Translations under genes and position numbers: made by a program | Origin: CAZVFX01 sp964626565 | GTDB lineage: Bacteria; Myxococcota_A; UBA9042; CAIXZC01 | DNA length: 6,234 nt | Direction of reading: 5' to 3' | Assembly: GCA_964626565.1 (NCBI GenBank) | Contig: CAZVFX010000232.1 | Location: 1 to 6,234 of the forward strand | In this document: one piece after another, positions 1 to 5,394 of the stretch | Layout: each line of letters begins with the position of its first letter | How positions within the stretch are numbered: the first letter of the stretch is position 1 | Notes under the pieces: generated by a model | Databases searched by the model: none | Seen by the model: the letters and a program-made list of their open reading frames with translations, nothing else | What the model was told of the DNA's origin: nothing

Positions 1-17
1 CCATTGAGAGCAAAGAT

Positions 18-46
18 AGCACAGCCGAGGGTGCTGGGCAAAGCCC
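18..46. other. Pair of small hairpins downstream of the last minus-strand gene
   Basis: Two short inverted repeats lie next to each other: AGCAC (18-22) pairs with GTGCT (31-35) across 8 nt, and GGGC (36-39) pairs with GCCC (43-46) across AAA. They lie about 130 bp beyond the stop codon of the gene at 178-828 and could mark the end of its transcript. On the minus strand they are not followed by a run of T (the next bases are ATCTTTG), so this is not a convincing intrinsic terminator. Confidence 0.2.
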
Positions 47-51
47 GTCTA

Positions 52-99
52 GGCCCCCCGTCCCTGTCTCTTTCGGGCCCCCCGTCCCTATCTTCTTCG
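52..99. repeat. 24-bp tandem direct repeat, two copies, GC-rich core
   Basis: Copy one is 52-75 and copy two is 76-99, with no gap and 21 of 24 bases identical (differences at 66/90, 70/94 and 71/95). Each copy starts with the same 14 bases, GGCCCCCCGTCCCT. The core 12-mer GCCCCCCGTCCC occurs twice more in the window, inside the RCC1 gene (1281-1292) and the kinase gene (2812-2823). On the minus strand the pair gives four runs of three or more G, separated by 2, 13 and 2 nt, so a G-quadruplex is possible, although the middle loop is long. It lies in non-coding DNA downstream of the gene at 178-828. Confidence 0.75.
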
Positions 100-177
100 G
101 GTTTCTTCAGAGGTGTCGCAAGTTGTCTCAGTGTTTGTCTCAATGTGGACGGATGGAAAATCGGAACTGTGGGAGGG

Positions 178-828
178 CTACTTGATCTTGAACTTGAGGC
201 GCTCGATCACTTTGAAACCGCCTTTGGGGTAGTCGTAATAGAGCCTTACTTCGTAGTCACCGGCGGCCAGGTTCTTCACTTCGTAGGTGCCTTCCTTCTT
301 CCCCTTGAGGTAGGTCCACTTGCCCCATTCTTTCTCGGCTGTTCCAGCTTTCACGACGGTGATCCAGTCCTGCTGGTTGCCCGGCGTATTGAACCAGGAG
401 ACGACCACGGGTTTGCCGGCCGCGAATTCGCCGCTGGTAAGGGACATGTAGTCACCTTTGGGCGCACCGGAAGTGACGGAAAACTTCACTCTCTCGTGCA
501 CTGTGAAGCCACCTTTCGGATAGTCGAAATAGAGCCGCGCTTCGTATTCGCCCGAGGTCAAACCCTTGACCTGGTAGGTGCCCGCTTTCTTCCCCTTGAG
601 GTAGGTCCACTTGCCCCACTCTTTGTCCGACGTTCCCGCCTTCACCACGGTGATCCAATCCTGCTGGTTACCGGGGGCGTCTTTCCACGACACCACTACC
701 GAATCTCCTGCTATGGCCGCAGACGGTACCGAAAGGAACTTCCCTCCGTGAGCAGCCATCGCCGTCGCCGGAATCGATGCCACCAACGCAACCGCGATGA
801 TTGCTGCAAGAGCACTGACTTTCTTCAT
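178..828 (-). CDS. Secreted protein with two tandem beta-sandwich-like domains, function unknown
   Basis: The product has 216 residues. Residues 1-25 are a clear Sec signal peptide (MKK, a long hydrophobic stretch, then ATAMA before AHGG), so the mature protein is outside the cytoplasm. The rest is two copies of one domain, roughly residues 30-118 and 126-216. The core PGNQQDWITVVKAGT occurs at 52-66 and again at 149-163, a period of 97 residues; from the PGN motif to the end of each copy 52 of 67 residues are identical. The strand-like V/W/Y pattern, the PGNxxDWI motif and the conserved GxYExRLYxDYPxGGF suggest an Ig-like or SKICH-like beta-sandwich, as in small domains attached to secreted or VWA-type bacterial proteins; this comparison is from memory. 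There are no catalytic residues and no cysteines. AAGGAGG lies 6 nt before the ATG, which fixes the start. It is the last minus-strand gene, 111 bp after the RCC1 gene, and may have its own promoter. A binding or structural role is likely, but its partner is unknown. Confidence 0.88.
   Translation of the reverse strand: MKKVSALAAIIAVALVASIPATAMAAHGGKFLSVPSAAIAGDSVVVSWKDAPGNQQDWITVVKAGTSDKEWGKWTYLKGKKAGTYQVKGLTSGEYEARLYFDYPKGGFTVHERVKFSVTSGAPKGDYMSLTSGEFAAGKPVVVSWFNTPGNQQDWITVVKAGTAEKEWGKWTYLKGKKEGTYEVKNLAAGDYEVRLYYDYPKGGFKVIERLKFKIK
184..675 (-). repeat. Internal 291-bp coding duplication (two domain copies)
   Basis: The core of the first domain is encoded at 475-675 and that of the second at 184-384, exactly 291 bp (97 codons) apart. 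A 32-bp stretch is identical in both copies (296-327 and 587-618), although synonymous differences occur elsewhere. The duplication was therefore recent, or this part has been kept the same by gene conversion. Confidence 0.85.
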
Positions 829-939
829 TTCCTGCCTCCTTAGTGAATTCTAGCAATAGTCCATAGACTTGGTTCACTTGGAGGAGTTTTGCCGAGCCGA
901 TCAGGTATGTCAAGGGCAAACAACGGGCCTGTTTGAAGA
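829..939 (-). other. Intergenic gap between RCC1 gene and the two-domain gene
   Basis: This 111-bp gap separates the RCC1 stop codon from the next gene and is much longer than the 12- and 15-bp gaps upstream. Just after the stop codon there is a 6-bp stem, CAAACA (917-922) with TGTTTG (930-935), around a 7-nt loop. It lacks a T-run, so it is at most a weak attenuating or RNA-stabilising hairpin. The promoter candidates for the next gene follow it. Confidence 0.45.
885..913 (-). promoter_or_regulatory. Candidate promoter for the two-domain secreted protein
   Basis: Read on the minus strand, a perfect -35 hexamer TTGACA (908-913) is followed after 17 bp by AAAACT (885-890), which matches only 3 of 6 bases of TATAAT but keeps the A at position 2 and the T at position 6. 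The leader would be about 50 nt. A second candidate is the extended -10 TGCTAGAAT at 847-855, but its start site would fall on the ribosome binding site. Either would let the last gene be expressed apart from the upstream operon. Confidence 0.35.
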
Positions 940-2628
940 TTAGTGTCCGGTTATGGCAATGCCGCCTTCCGTCGTAGTGCCGTCACCGAGTTGTCCGGAG
1001 TGGTTCTTGCCCCAACAGGCCATACTTCCGCCGGCCAGTAGTGCGCAGGTGTGTGCTCCTCCCGCCGTCAGTGCGAGGGCGGGAAACAGCAACTCGTCTA
1101 TGCGCTCCGGTTTGTGTTCTGAGCCGAGACCTTTCTCCCCCCAGCACCAGACCTTTCTGTCGTCCGCTCCCACGCAGGTGTGAGCGGCGCCCGCGGCGAC
1201 GCGCAGCGCTTTTCCGGTCCAACTCTTGACCAGAGCCGGGAGTTTGCGATAACCGGAGGCTGAATCTCCCAGTTGTCCCTGCCCCCCGTCCCCCCAGCAG
1301 GCGACCTTGCCGTCCGACGTGACTGCGCACGTATGCCGCCCCCCGGCAGCCAGGGCGCTGATTGACCCCAACTCGCCGCCCACACGGAGCGCCCGAGCCC
1401 GGTCCGCAGTGGAGCCGTCGCCGAGTTGACCGGCGTCATTGGCCCCCCAGCATGCGGAGGTGCCATCATCCAGGAGTGCGCAGGTATGTGCGGCGCCCGC
1501 GGTAAGGCCGATGGCCGGTCGGGGCAAACCCGTCACTTGCATCGGCACGGAGCTCATGGCCAGTTTCCGAGCCTCGATGCCACTGCCGAGCTGTCCCCGC
1601 GAGTTGCTGCCCCAGCAGGCAACCGACCCATCCGCGATAAGTGCGCAGCTGTGCTCCTCGCCAACGGCGAGGCTTCCCGCCAGGCCGGGCAGTCCGATTA
1701 CCAGAACGGGCTGCGGTCGGCGGTCCGATTCCATGCCGCCGTCACCGTCTCCGATTTGACCGCTGGAATTCCACCCCCAGCAGCTGACCTGCCCGTCTTC
1801 CAGCAACGCGCAGGAGTGGCCCCCACCCGAGACTACTTCGAGGGCTTTGCCGTGCGCGCCGACCACCGGCGCTCTGGACGGACGATACCAGTCGCAAGAA
1901 CCGTCACCGAGCTGTCCGTACCGGTTGTCTCCCCAGCAAACAAGTCGCCCTGCCTCGTCGACGGCACACGTGTGATTCGCACCGGCGGCCAACACCGCCA
2001 AAGGTGACCCTATCGCAGAATTCCCAACTGCTGCGGGCAGTGAGTCCAGCGACTCGGTGAGCAGTAGTACGTTCCCCTTACTAACGTCGATTTCCCGGGT
2101 AATGCTGTTCATGCCCGGCCGCGAGATGACCAGTTTGTGTTTGCCGGTAGAGAAGTACCACGAGAAAGGAGTCTTGTAGCAGTCGTCTGTGATCGCCTCA
2201 CCTATGCAGACCATTGCATTAGGGATCGGCCCGATCTTCAACTCCACCCTTCCTCCCGACTTAGCAAGCTCAGACTCGAGTTGGGCGGCGGCGGTAGCGA
2301 CCTTGGCCCGGTTCTTCAACTCGTAGAAGCCGTGTGCGTCTATGGCCAGGGAATGGGAGAAGAAGTAGTAGGCCTCTGGAAATTCGGAGAGCTTGTAGTG
2401 AGCGATACCCAGATTGTTGGCCAGGCTCAATTCCTGTTCACCGCAAGCCGAGAGAAAGGCCTTCTTCCAGACTTTGATTGCGTCGGCGCTCCGGCCGGCC
2501 CGAAACAGCACTTTGCCCCGTTCGTTAAGACGTTGGACATTGTCCTCGGCTTCGCCGGCCGCGACGGAACCGGGCAGCCCAGACAACAAAGCAACGGCGA
2601 ATGCTATAGCCAAAACCCGTGTTTTCAT
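940..2628 (-). CDS. Secreted TPR-PEGA-RCC1 seven-bladed propeller protein
   Basis: The 562-residue product starts with a Sec signal peptide (about 1-24, ending SVAA before GEAED). Residues 27-120 are helical and resemble one to three TPR units (AGRSADAIKVWKKAF, LANNLGIAHYKL, FPEAYYFFSHSLAID). Residues 126-186 resemble a PEGA domain (GGRVELKIG, then TPFSWYFSTGKHKLVISRPG). Residues 208-562 hold seven RCC1 repeats of the form AAGxxHTCAxxxxGxxxCWGxNxxGQLGDG, enough for a complete seven-bladed propeller. Every blade has a cysteine pair exactly ten positions apart (221/231, 273/283, 328/338, 383/393, 434/444, 485/495, 528/538), which suggests one disulfide per blade in an oxidising compartment. Blade six is short and lacks the GQLGDG turn. 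GGAGG lies 5 nt before the ATG, and the gene begins 15 bp after the kinase stop, so the two are probably co-transcribed. RCC1 propellers usually bind proteins; eukaryotic guanine-exchange activity should not be assumed. A periplasmic or surface scaffold or ligand-binding role is inferred. Confidence 0.92.
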   Translation of the reverse strand: MKTRVLAIAFAVALLSGLPGSVAAGEAEDNVQRLNERGKVLFRAGRSADAIKVWKKAFLSACGEQELSLANNLGIAHYKLSEFPEAYYFFSHSLAIDAHGFYELKNRAKVATAAAQLESELAKSGGRVELKIGPIPNAMVCIGEAITDDCYKTPFSWYFSTGKHKLVISRPGMNSITREIDVSKGNVLLLTESLDSLPAAVGNSAIGSPLAVLAAGANHTCAVDEAGRLVCWGDNRYGQLGDGSCDWYRPSRAPVVGAHGKALEVVSGGGHSCALLEDGQVSCWGWNSSGQIGDGDGGMESDRRPQPVLVIGLPGLAGSLAVGEEHSCALIADGSVACWGSNSRGQLGSGIEARKLAMSSVPMQVTGLPRPAIGLTAGAAHTCALLDDGTSACWGANDAGQLGDGSTADRARALRVGGELGSISALAAGGRHTCAVTSDGKVACWGDGGQGQLGDSASGYRKLPALVKSWTGKALRVAAGAAHTCVGADDRKVWCWGEKGLGSEHKPERIDELLFPALALTAGGAHTCALLAGGSMACWGKNHSGQLGDGTTTEGGIAITGH

Positions 2629-2643
2629 CGGTTCCTCCCCATC

Positions 2644-4650
2644 CTATTGAAGGTCGTCCGGTGAGAAATTGACACCGGACCCTTCACTGACGCGCTTTCT
2701 GCTGCGCTTGCGTTGTTTCTTTTTTGGAAGTTGTATCTGTTCAGGTTCGACACTTGCTGGAGCCGAGACTCGGGCGACCCGGATTCCGGACATCGCCGCC
2801 GACTCCACCGCGCCCCCCGTCCCCTGCGGTTCGGCCAGCTTTCGGGGGTCGGCCGCTCGTGCGAGCAGTGCCATCTTTGGCACGGGTCCGACCCGATGCA
2901 TTTCCTTGAGCACGGGGGCCACGTTGATCACCCCTTCAAGTTGCATCAAGTCGGTCCTTGCGGCCACCGGTTGAGTCGTCTCGGCCGCCGGTTTCTGTGC
3001 CGTGCCCTCGGGGGGAAGTTCCTGCTCTGGTTCCGATGCTTGGGGCTTATCTTCCAGCGCGGGTCTAGACGTTGCAGGAGCTTCATTTTCGGAGACAGGT
3101 TCTACCGGAGCGGGTTCCAGCACCTGTACGCCGGCCACCGGGTCCTTCTCCGCGTTCCTTCCCGGCAATGAAACGACGGCTATCCCGACGGCGAGAAGTA
3201 CCATTGCCGCCGACGCTGCCGGCAAGAACCATCGGCGTTTGACCGGCTTCTCCCGGACTGTCGTCGGGACGCGCTCAACCCCCTCGTCTCCGCCAGTCCG
3301 CACAGTATCCACTTCTTCAGAGGATGGCGACGGCGCGTCGGCTGCGTTGGACAGAATGGTATCCGCAGTGCCCTTGGTTTGTTGACCCTCGACTTCCGAA
3401 GGGGCAGGCGAGTCGTTCAGCACAAAAGGATCCTCAAACACCTGCTCCACCATCTGCTCGGACGCGCCCCACAGCTTACCCGGTTCCAATTCCTGGGTGA
3501 AGCCGTGCTCCGGAACCGACTCGCGGGCCGGTGCGTCTTTTTGGGCCGGGCCGTCGACTTCTGTCTTGGGGTGATGCGCCGACCGGTCGAACAGCAGCAT
3601 GTTGCCGCCGCTGGGTAGATCGTGACGATGCAAGTGCTCTTTCAGCGCACCGCCCGTGAGCGGCGCACCAAAGCGGGCTAAAAAACCCTCCAGTACTTGT
3701 CTGGTTTCAACAGCGTCCCCCGGCCGTTTCGCCGGATCTTTGCTGAGCAGTTTCATCACGAAGCGGGACACCTCTGCCGGAATGTTGGCATCGTGGGCCG
3801 CTTCCCAAAGCGGCAGCGGCTTGTCGTTTACGTGCTTGATCAGAACAGCGATGCTGCTCGAAGCCAGAAACGGGGGCTTGCCTGACAGCATCTCATACAT
3901 GACGACCCCAAGCGAGTACAGGTCGGTGCTGCCATCGACGCTCTTGGCCTGGGCCTGCTCCGGACTCATGTACTCGGGCGTCCCGGCCACCTTACCCACT
4001 TCGGTCAGGGTGGTTGTCTTCTTGGTGCCGATGAGTTTGGCGGTCCCGAAGTCCAACACCTTGGCGATTTCATGGCCATCCATCTCGGCCAACATGATGT
4101 TGTCCGGCTTCAAGTCCCGGTGCACGATGCCGTGGGAATGGGCTTCTTCCAGCGACCGGCAGATGTCCATACCGATGTGGAGAGTGCGTTCCAGGTCCAG
4201 GCGGCCCTCGTCCTTGATGGCATCGGTAAGCAAGGCACCGACTGCCAGCTCCATGGTGTAGTAGAGGTAGCCTTCCGCGGCCAGGCCGAAATCGAAAATC
4301 ATCGCGCTATAACGCGATTTCAGCATGCTCGCAGCCTGGGCTTCCTGCACGAACCGTTTGACCCCCATCTTGTCTCTCAGGTAGTCCTTGTTCAGCAACT
4401 TGAGGGCCACCTCCCTGTCTATGGGCATCTGCCGGGCCCGGTAGACGGTTCCCATTCCGCCCACGCCCAACAACTCGAGCATCTCGTACTTGCCGTCAAA
4501 AGTCCGGCCGACCAGAGATTTCTGTTCATCGCTCAAGCCCACCAGCGCGGCGCCATGTTCGGGGCATTCCTCGAGATGGGGCGGGAAGCTCTCAAAACAC
4601 TGCGGGCAGAAGCGGGAGGTCGTCTCTTCAGTGGTCTTTTTCTTGCCCAT
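2644..4650 (-). CDS. Transmembrane Hanks-type serine/threonine protein kinase with N-terminal zinc ribbon
   Basis: The 668-residue product transfers phosphate from ATP to Ser/Thr of target proteins. Residues 15-32 form a likely zinc ribbon (C15, C18, C29, H32). The kinase domain spans about 55-326: glycine loop GVGGMGTVY (62-70), VALK with Lys84, helix C Glu103, catalytic HRDLKPDN (177-184, Asp179), DFG (200-202) and GTPEYMSPE (223-231, SPE in place of APE). All key residues are present, so it should be active. The activation loop has five Thr between 209 and 216, likely autophosphorylation sites. A low-complexity acidic/Pro linker follows, then KRR (471-473) and one membrane helix (about 474-495). 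By the positive-inside rule the kinase is cytoplasmic and residues 496-668 are periplasmic. That tail is Pro/Glu-rich and then strongly basic (PKKKQRKRSRKR, 643-653); it has no PASTA or other domain I recognise. AGGAG lies 9 nt before the ATG and overlaps the stop of the OmpA gene 12 bp upstream, which suggests coupled translation. The substrate is unknown. Confidence 0.95.
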   Translation of the reverse strand: MGKKKTTEETTSRFCPQCFESFPPHLEECPEHGAALVGLSDEQKSLVGRTFDGKYEMLELLGVGGMGTVYRARQMPIDREVALKLLNKDYLRDKMGVKRFVQEAQAASMLKSRYSAMIFDFGLAAEGYLYYTMELAVGALLTDAIKDEGRLDLERTLHIGMDICRSLEEAHSHGIVHRDLKPDNIMLAEMDGHEIAKVLDFGTAKLIGTKKTTTLTEVGKVAGTPEYMSPEQAQAKSVDGSTDLYSLGVVMYEMLSGKPPFLASSSIAVLIKHVNDKPLPLWEAAHDANIPAEVSRFVMKLLSKDPAKRPGDAVETRQVLEGFLARFGAPLTGGALKEHLHRHDLPSGGNMLLFDRSAHHPKTEVDGPAQKDAPARESVPEHGFTQELEPGKLWGASEQMVEQVFEDPFVLNDSPAPSEVEGQQTKGTADTILSNAADAPSPSSEEVDTVRTGGDEGVERVPTTVREKPVKRRWFLPAASAAMVLLAVGIAVVSLPGRNAEKDPVAGVQVLEPAPVEPVSENEAPATSRPALEDKPQASEPEQELPPEGTAQKPAAETTQPVAARTDLMQLEGVINVAPVLKEMHRVGPVPKMALLARAADPRKLAEPQGTGGAVESAAMSGIRVARVSAPASVEPEQIQLPKKKQRKRSRKRVSEGSGVNFSPDDLQ

Positions 4651-4662
4651 GAGTCTACTCTC

Positions 4663-5214
4663 CTATTCTCCGACGACGTGGAATTCGATTCTGCGATTCC
4701 TTAGCCGGTCTGCCGGCGAGCCATCCGCCACCAGCGGTCTGGTATCGCCGTAGCCCTGATACTCCAGCCTCGCTTTGTCCACTCCCTGCATGACCAGGTA
4801 GTTGAGGACCGCCAAACCCCGCTGCCAGGAAAGCATGAGATCCTCTTTCCCCTTGCCGGGAGAATCGGTGTAGGCCTCGATGCGAATGCGTAGATTGGAC
4901 TGGACGAACAGCGACTCAGCCACCAGGTCCAGATAGGTGTACGATGTAGGGTCAAGCTCAGCCTTGCCGGGCAGGAAGATGACGTTGTGCATAACGAGAG
5001 GCTTGCCGCTGGACAAGGGGTAGGCCGGTTTCAGATCTGCGCAGCCGTCGTCATCCATGAAGCCATTTATTGTCTCCACCTCATCCTCACACCTGTCTAT
5101 GCTATCGTGGACGCCGTCTCCGTCGCTGTCGGGTGGAGCAGCAGAAGCGTTGTGCGACGCCAGAGCGAAAGTCAGCGCAAGCAACGGGACCGTCAGTCGA
5201 TTTGTCTTTCTCAT
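4663..5214 (-). CDS. OmpA-family peptidoglycan-binding protein with TSP3 calcium motif
   Basis: The 183-residue product anchors the envelope by binding peptidoglycan in the periplasm. Residues 1-25 are a Sec signal peptide (cleavage near NASA before APP). Residues 29-60 are a thrombospondin type 3-like calcium-binding stretch (DSDGDGVHD, then DDDGCAD) with Cys42 and Cys58 probably bonded. Residues 75-181 are an OmpA C-terminal domain: EAYTDSPG (114-120), LSWQRGLAVLNYL, GYGDTRP and RNRRIEF. Asp117 and Arg132 are 15 residues apart, like the diaminopimelate-contacting Asp and Arg of Acinetobacter OmpA, so binding should be intact; the usual His of HTD is Tyr here. No membrane beta-barrel or lipobox is present, so it is probably a soluble periplasmic or complex-associated protein. 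It is first in the operon, 12 bp before the kinase. I chose the ATG at 5214 because GAGGT (5221-5225) lies 6 nt upstream; the GTG at 5217 would be only 3 nt from it. Confidence 0.93.
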   Translation of the reverse strand: MRKTNRLTVPLLALTFALASHNASAAPPDSDGDGVHDSIDRCEDEVETINGFMDDDGCADLKPAYPLSSGKPLVMHNVIFLPGKAELDPTSYTYLDLVAESLFVQSNLRIRIEAYTDSPGKGKEDLMLSWQRGLAVLNYLVMQGVDKARLEYQGYGDTRPLVADGSPADRLRNRRIEFHVVGE

Positions 5215-5220
5215 CACTTC

Positions 5221-5225
5221 ACCTC
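5221..5225 (-). promoter_or_regulatory. Ribosome binding site of the OmpA-family gene
   Basis: GAGGT on the minus strand lies 6 nt before the ATG at 5214 and only 3 nt before an in-frame GTG at 5217. The spacing favours the ATG, so the protein starts MRKTNRL. Confidence 0.65.
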
Positions 5226-5272
5226 GTTTCCTTCAATCAGTGAGTCGCAGCTCTTCTGGAATCCTTACACAG

Positions 5273-5300
5273 AAGTTAATAACAAAATACCGGACATCAA
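5273..5300 (-). promoter_or_regulatory. Weak candidate promoter for the minus-strand operon
   Basis: Read on the minus strand, TTGATG (5295-5300, 4 of 6 to the -35 consensus) is followed after 16 bp by TAACTT (5273-5278, 3 of 6 to the -10 consensus). The transcript would have a leader of roughly 50 nt before the OmpA start. The -35 box overlaps the inverted repeat at 5291-5307. The match is modest, and an alternative sigma factor or an activator could be involved. Confidence 0.3.
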
Positions 5301-5307
5301 GTGTCCG
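5291..5307. promoter_or_regulatory. Perfect inverted repeat, candidate operator in the divergent promoter region
   Basis: CGGACA (5291-5296) and TGTCCG (5302-5307) are perfect inverted arms around a 5-nt centre, TCAAG. The 17-bp size fits a dimeric helix-turn-helix regulator. The site overlaps the candidate -35 box of the minus-strand operon and ends 24 bp upstream of the -35 box of the plus-strand gene. No regulator gene lies in the window, so the binding protein is unknown. Confidence 0.45.
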
Positions 5308-5331
5308 TTGGTCAATATAAAACGACTGTCC

Positions 5332-5360
5332 TTGTCCCGCACCTTTGCAGCCGCTATACT
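5332..5360 (+). promoter_or_regulatory. Strong sigma70-type promoter of the divergent lipoprotein gene
   Basis: The -35 box TTGTCC (5332-5337) and the -10 box TATACT (5355-5360, 5 of 6 to TATAAT) are separated by the ideal 17 bp. An AT-rich stretch at 5313-5323 just upstream could act as an UP element. The predicted start of transcription is near 5367, which leaves room for the ribosome binding site at 5385-5389 but only about 10 nt before the alternative ATG at 5377. Confidence 0.65.
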
Positions 5361-5384
5361 CCTCCGGACGCAAGGTATGGACCC

Positions 5385-5389
5385 GGAGG
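5385..5389 (+). promoter_or_regulatory. Ribosome binding site that decides a GTG start
   Basis: GGAGG lies 5 nt before GTG 5395. The in-frame ATG at 5377 has no comparable site upstream and would place this motif inside the coding sequence. The GTG start also gives a signal peptide of ordinary length. Confidence 0.75.
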
Positions 5390-5394
5390 TTGGC

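Noticed and set aside
123..142. Short direct repeat TTGTCTCA at 123-130 and 135-142
   Set aside because: Eight bases 12 bp apart in a low-complexity GT-rich stretch; too short to interpret.
4..843. Long plus-strand open frame of 279 codons at the left end
   Set aside because: It is the antisense of the two-domain secreted gene; the minus frame has a signal peptide, a strong ribosome binding site and an internal protein repeat, the plus frame has none of these.
917..935. Stem CAAACA/TGTTTG as an intrinsic terminator after the RCC1 gene
   Set aside because: The stem is only 6 bp and is followed by CCCTTGACA rather than a T-run.
1021..1960. Recurring CCCCAGCAGG-like blocks on the plus strand, possible CRISPR or DNA repeat
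   Set aside because: They are the antisense of the CWG motif of the RCC1 blades, with variable spacing and no spacer structure.
1426..2007. Plus-strand open frame of 193 codons inside the RCC1 gene
   Set aside because: It lies opposite seven regular RCC1 repeats and shows only Arg/Pro-rich sequence without domains.
2137..2664. Plus-strand open frame of 175 codons opposite the TPR/PEGA part
   Set aside because: Antisense shadow; no recognisable domain and no good start signal.
3656..4704. Plus-strand open frames of about 200 codons opposite the kinase
   Set aside because: The minus frame holds every kinase motif in order; the plus frames are mirror images of its codons.
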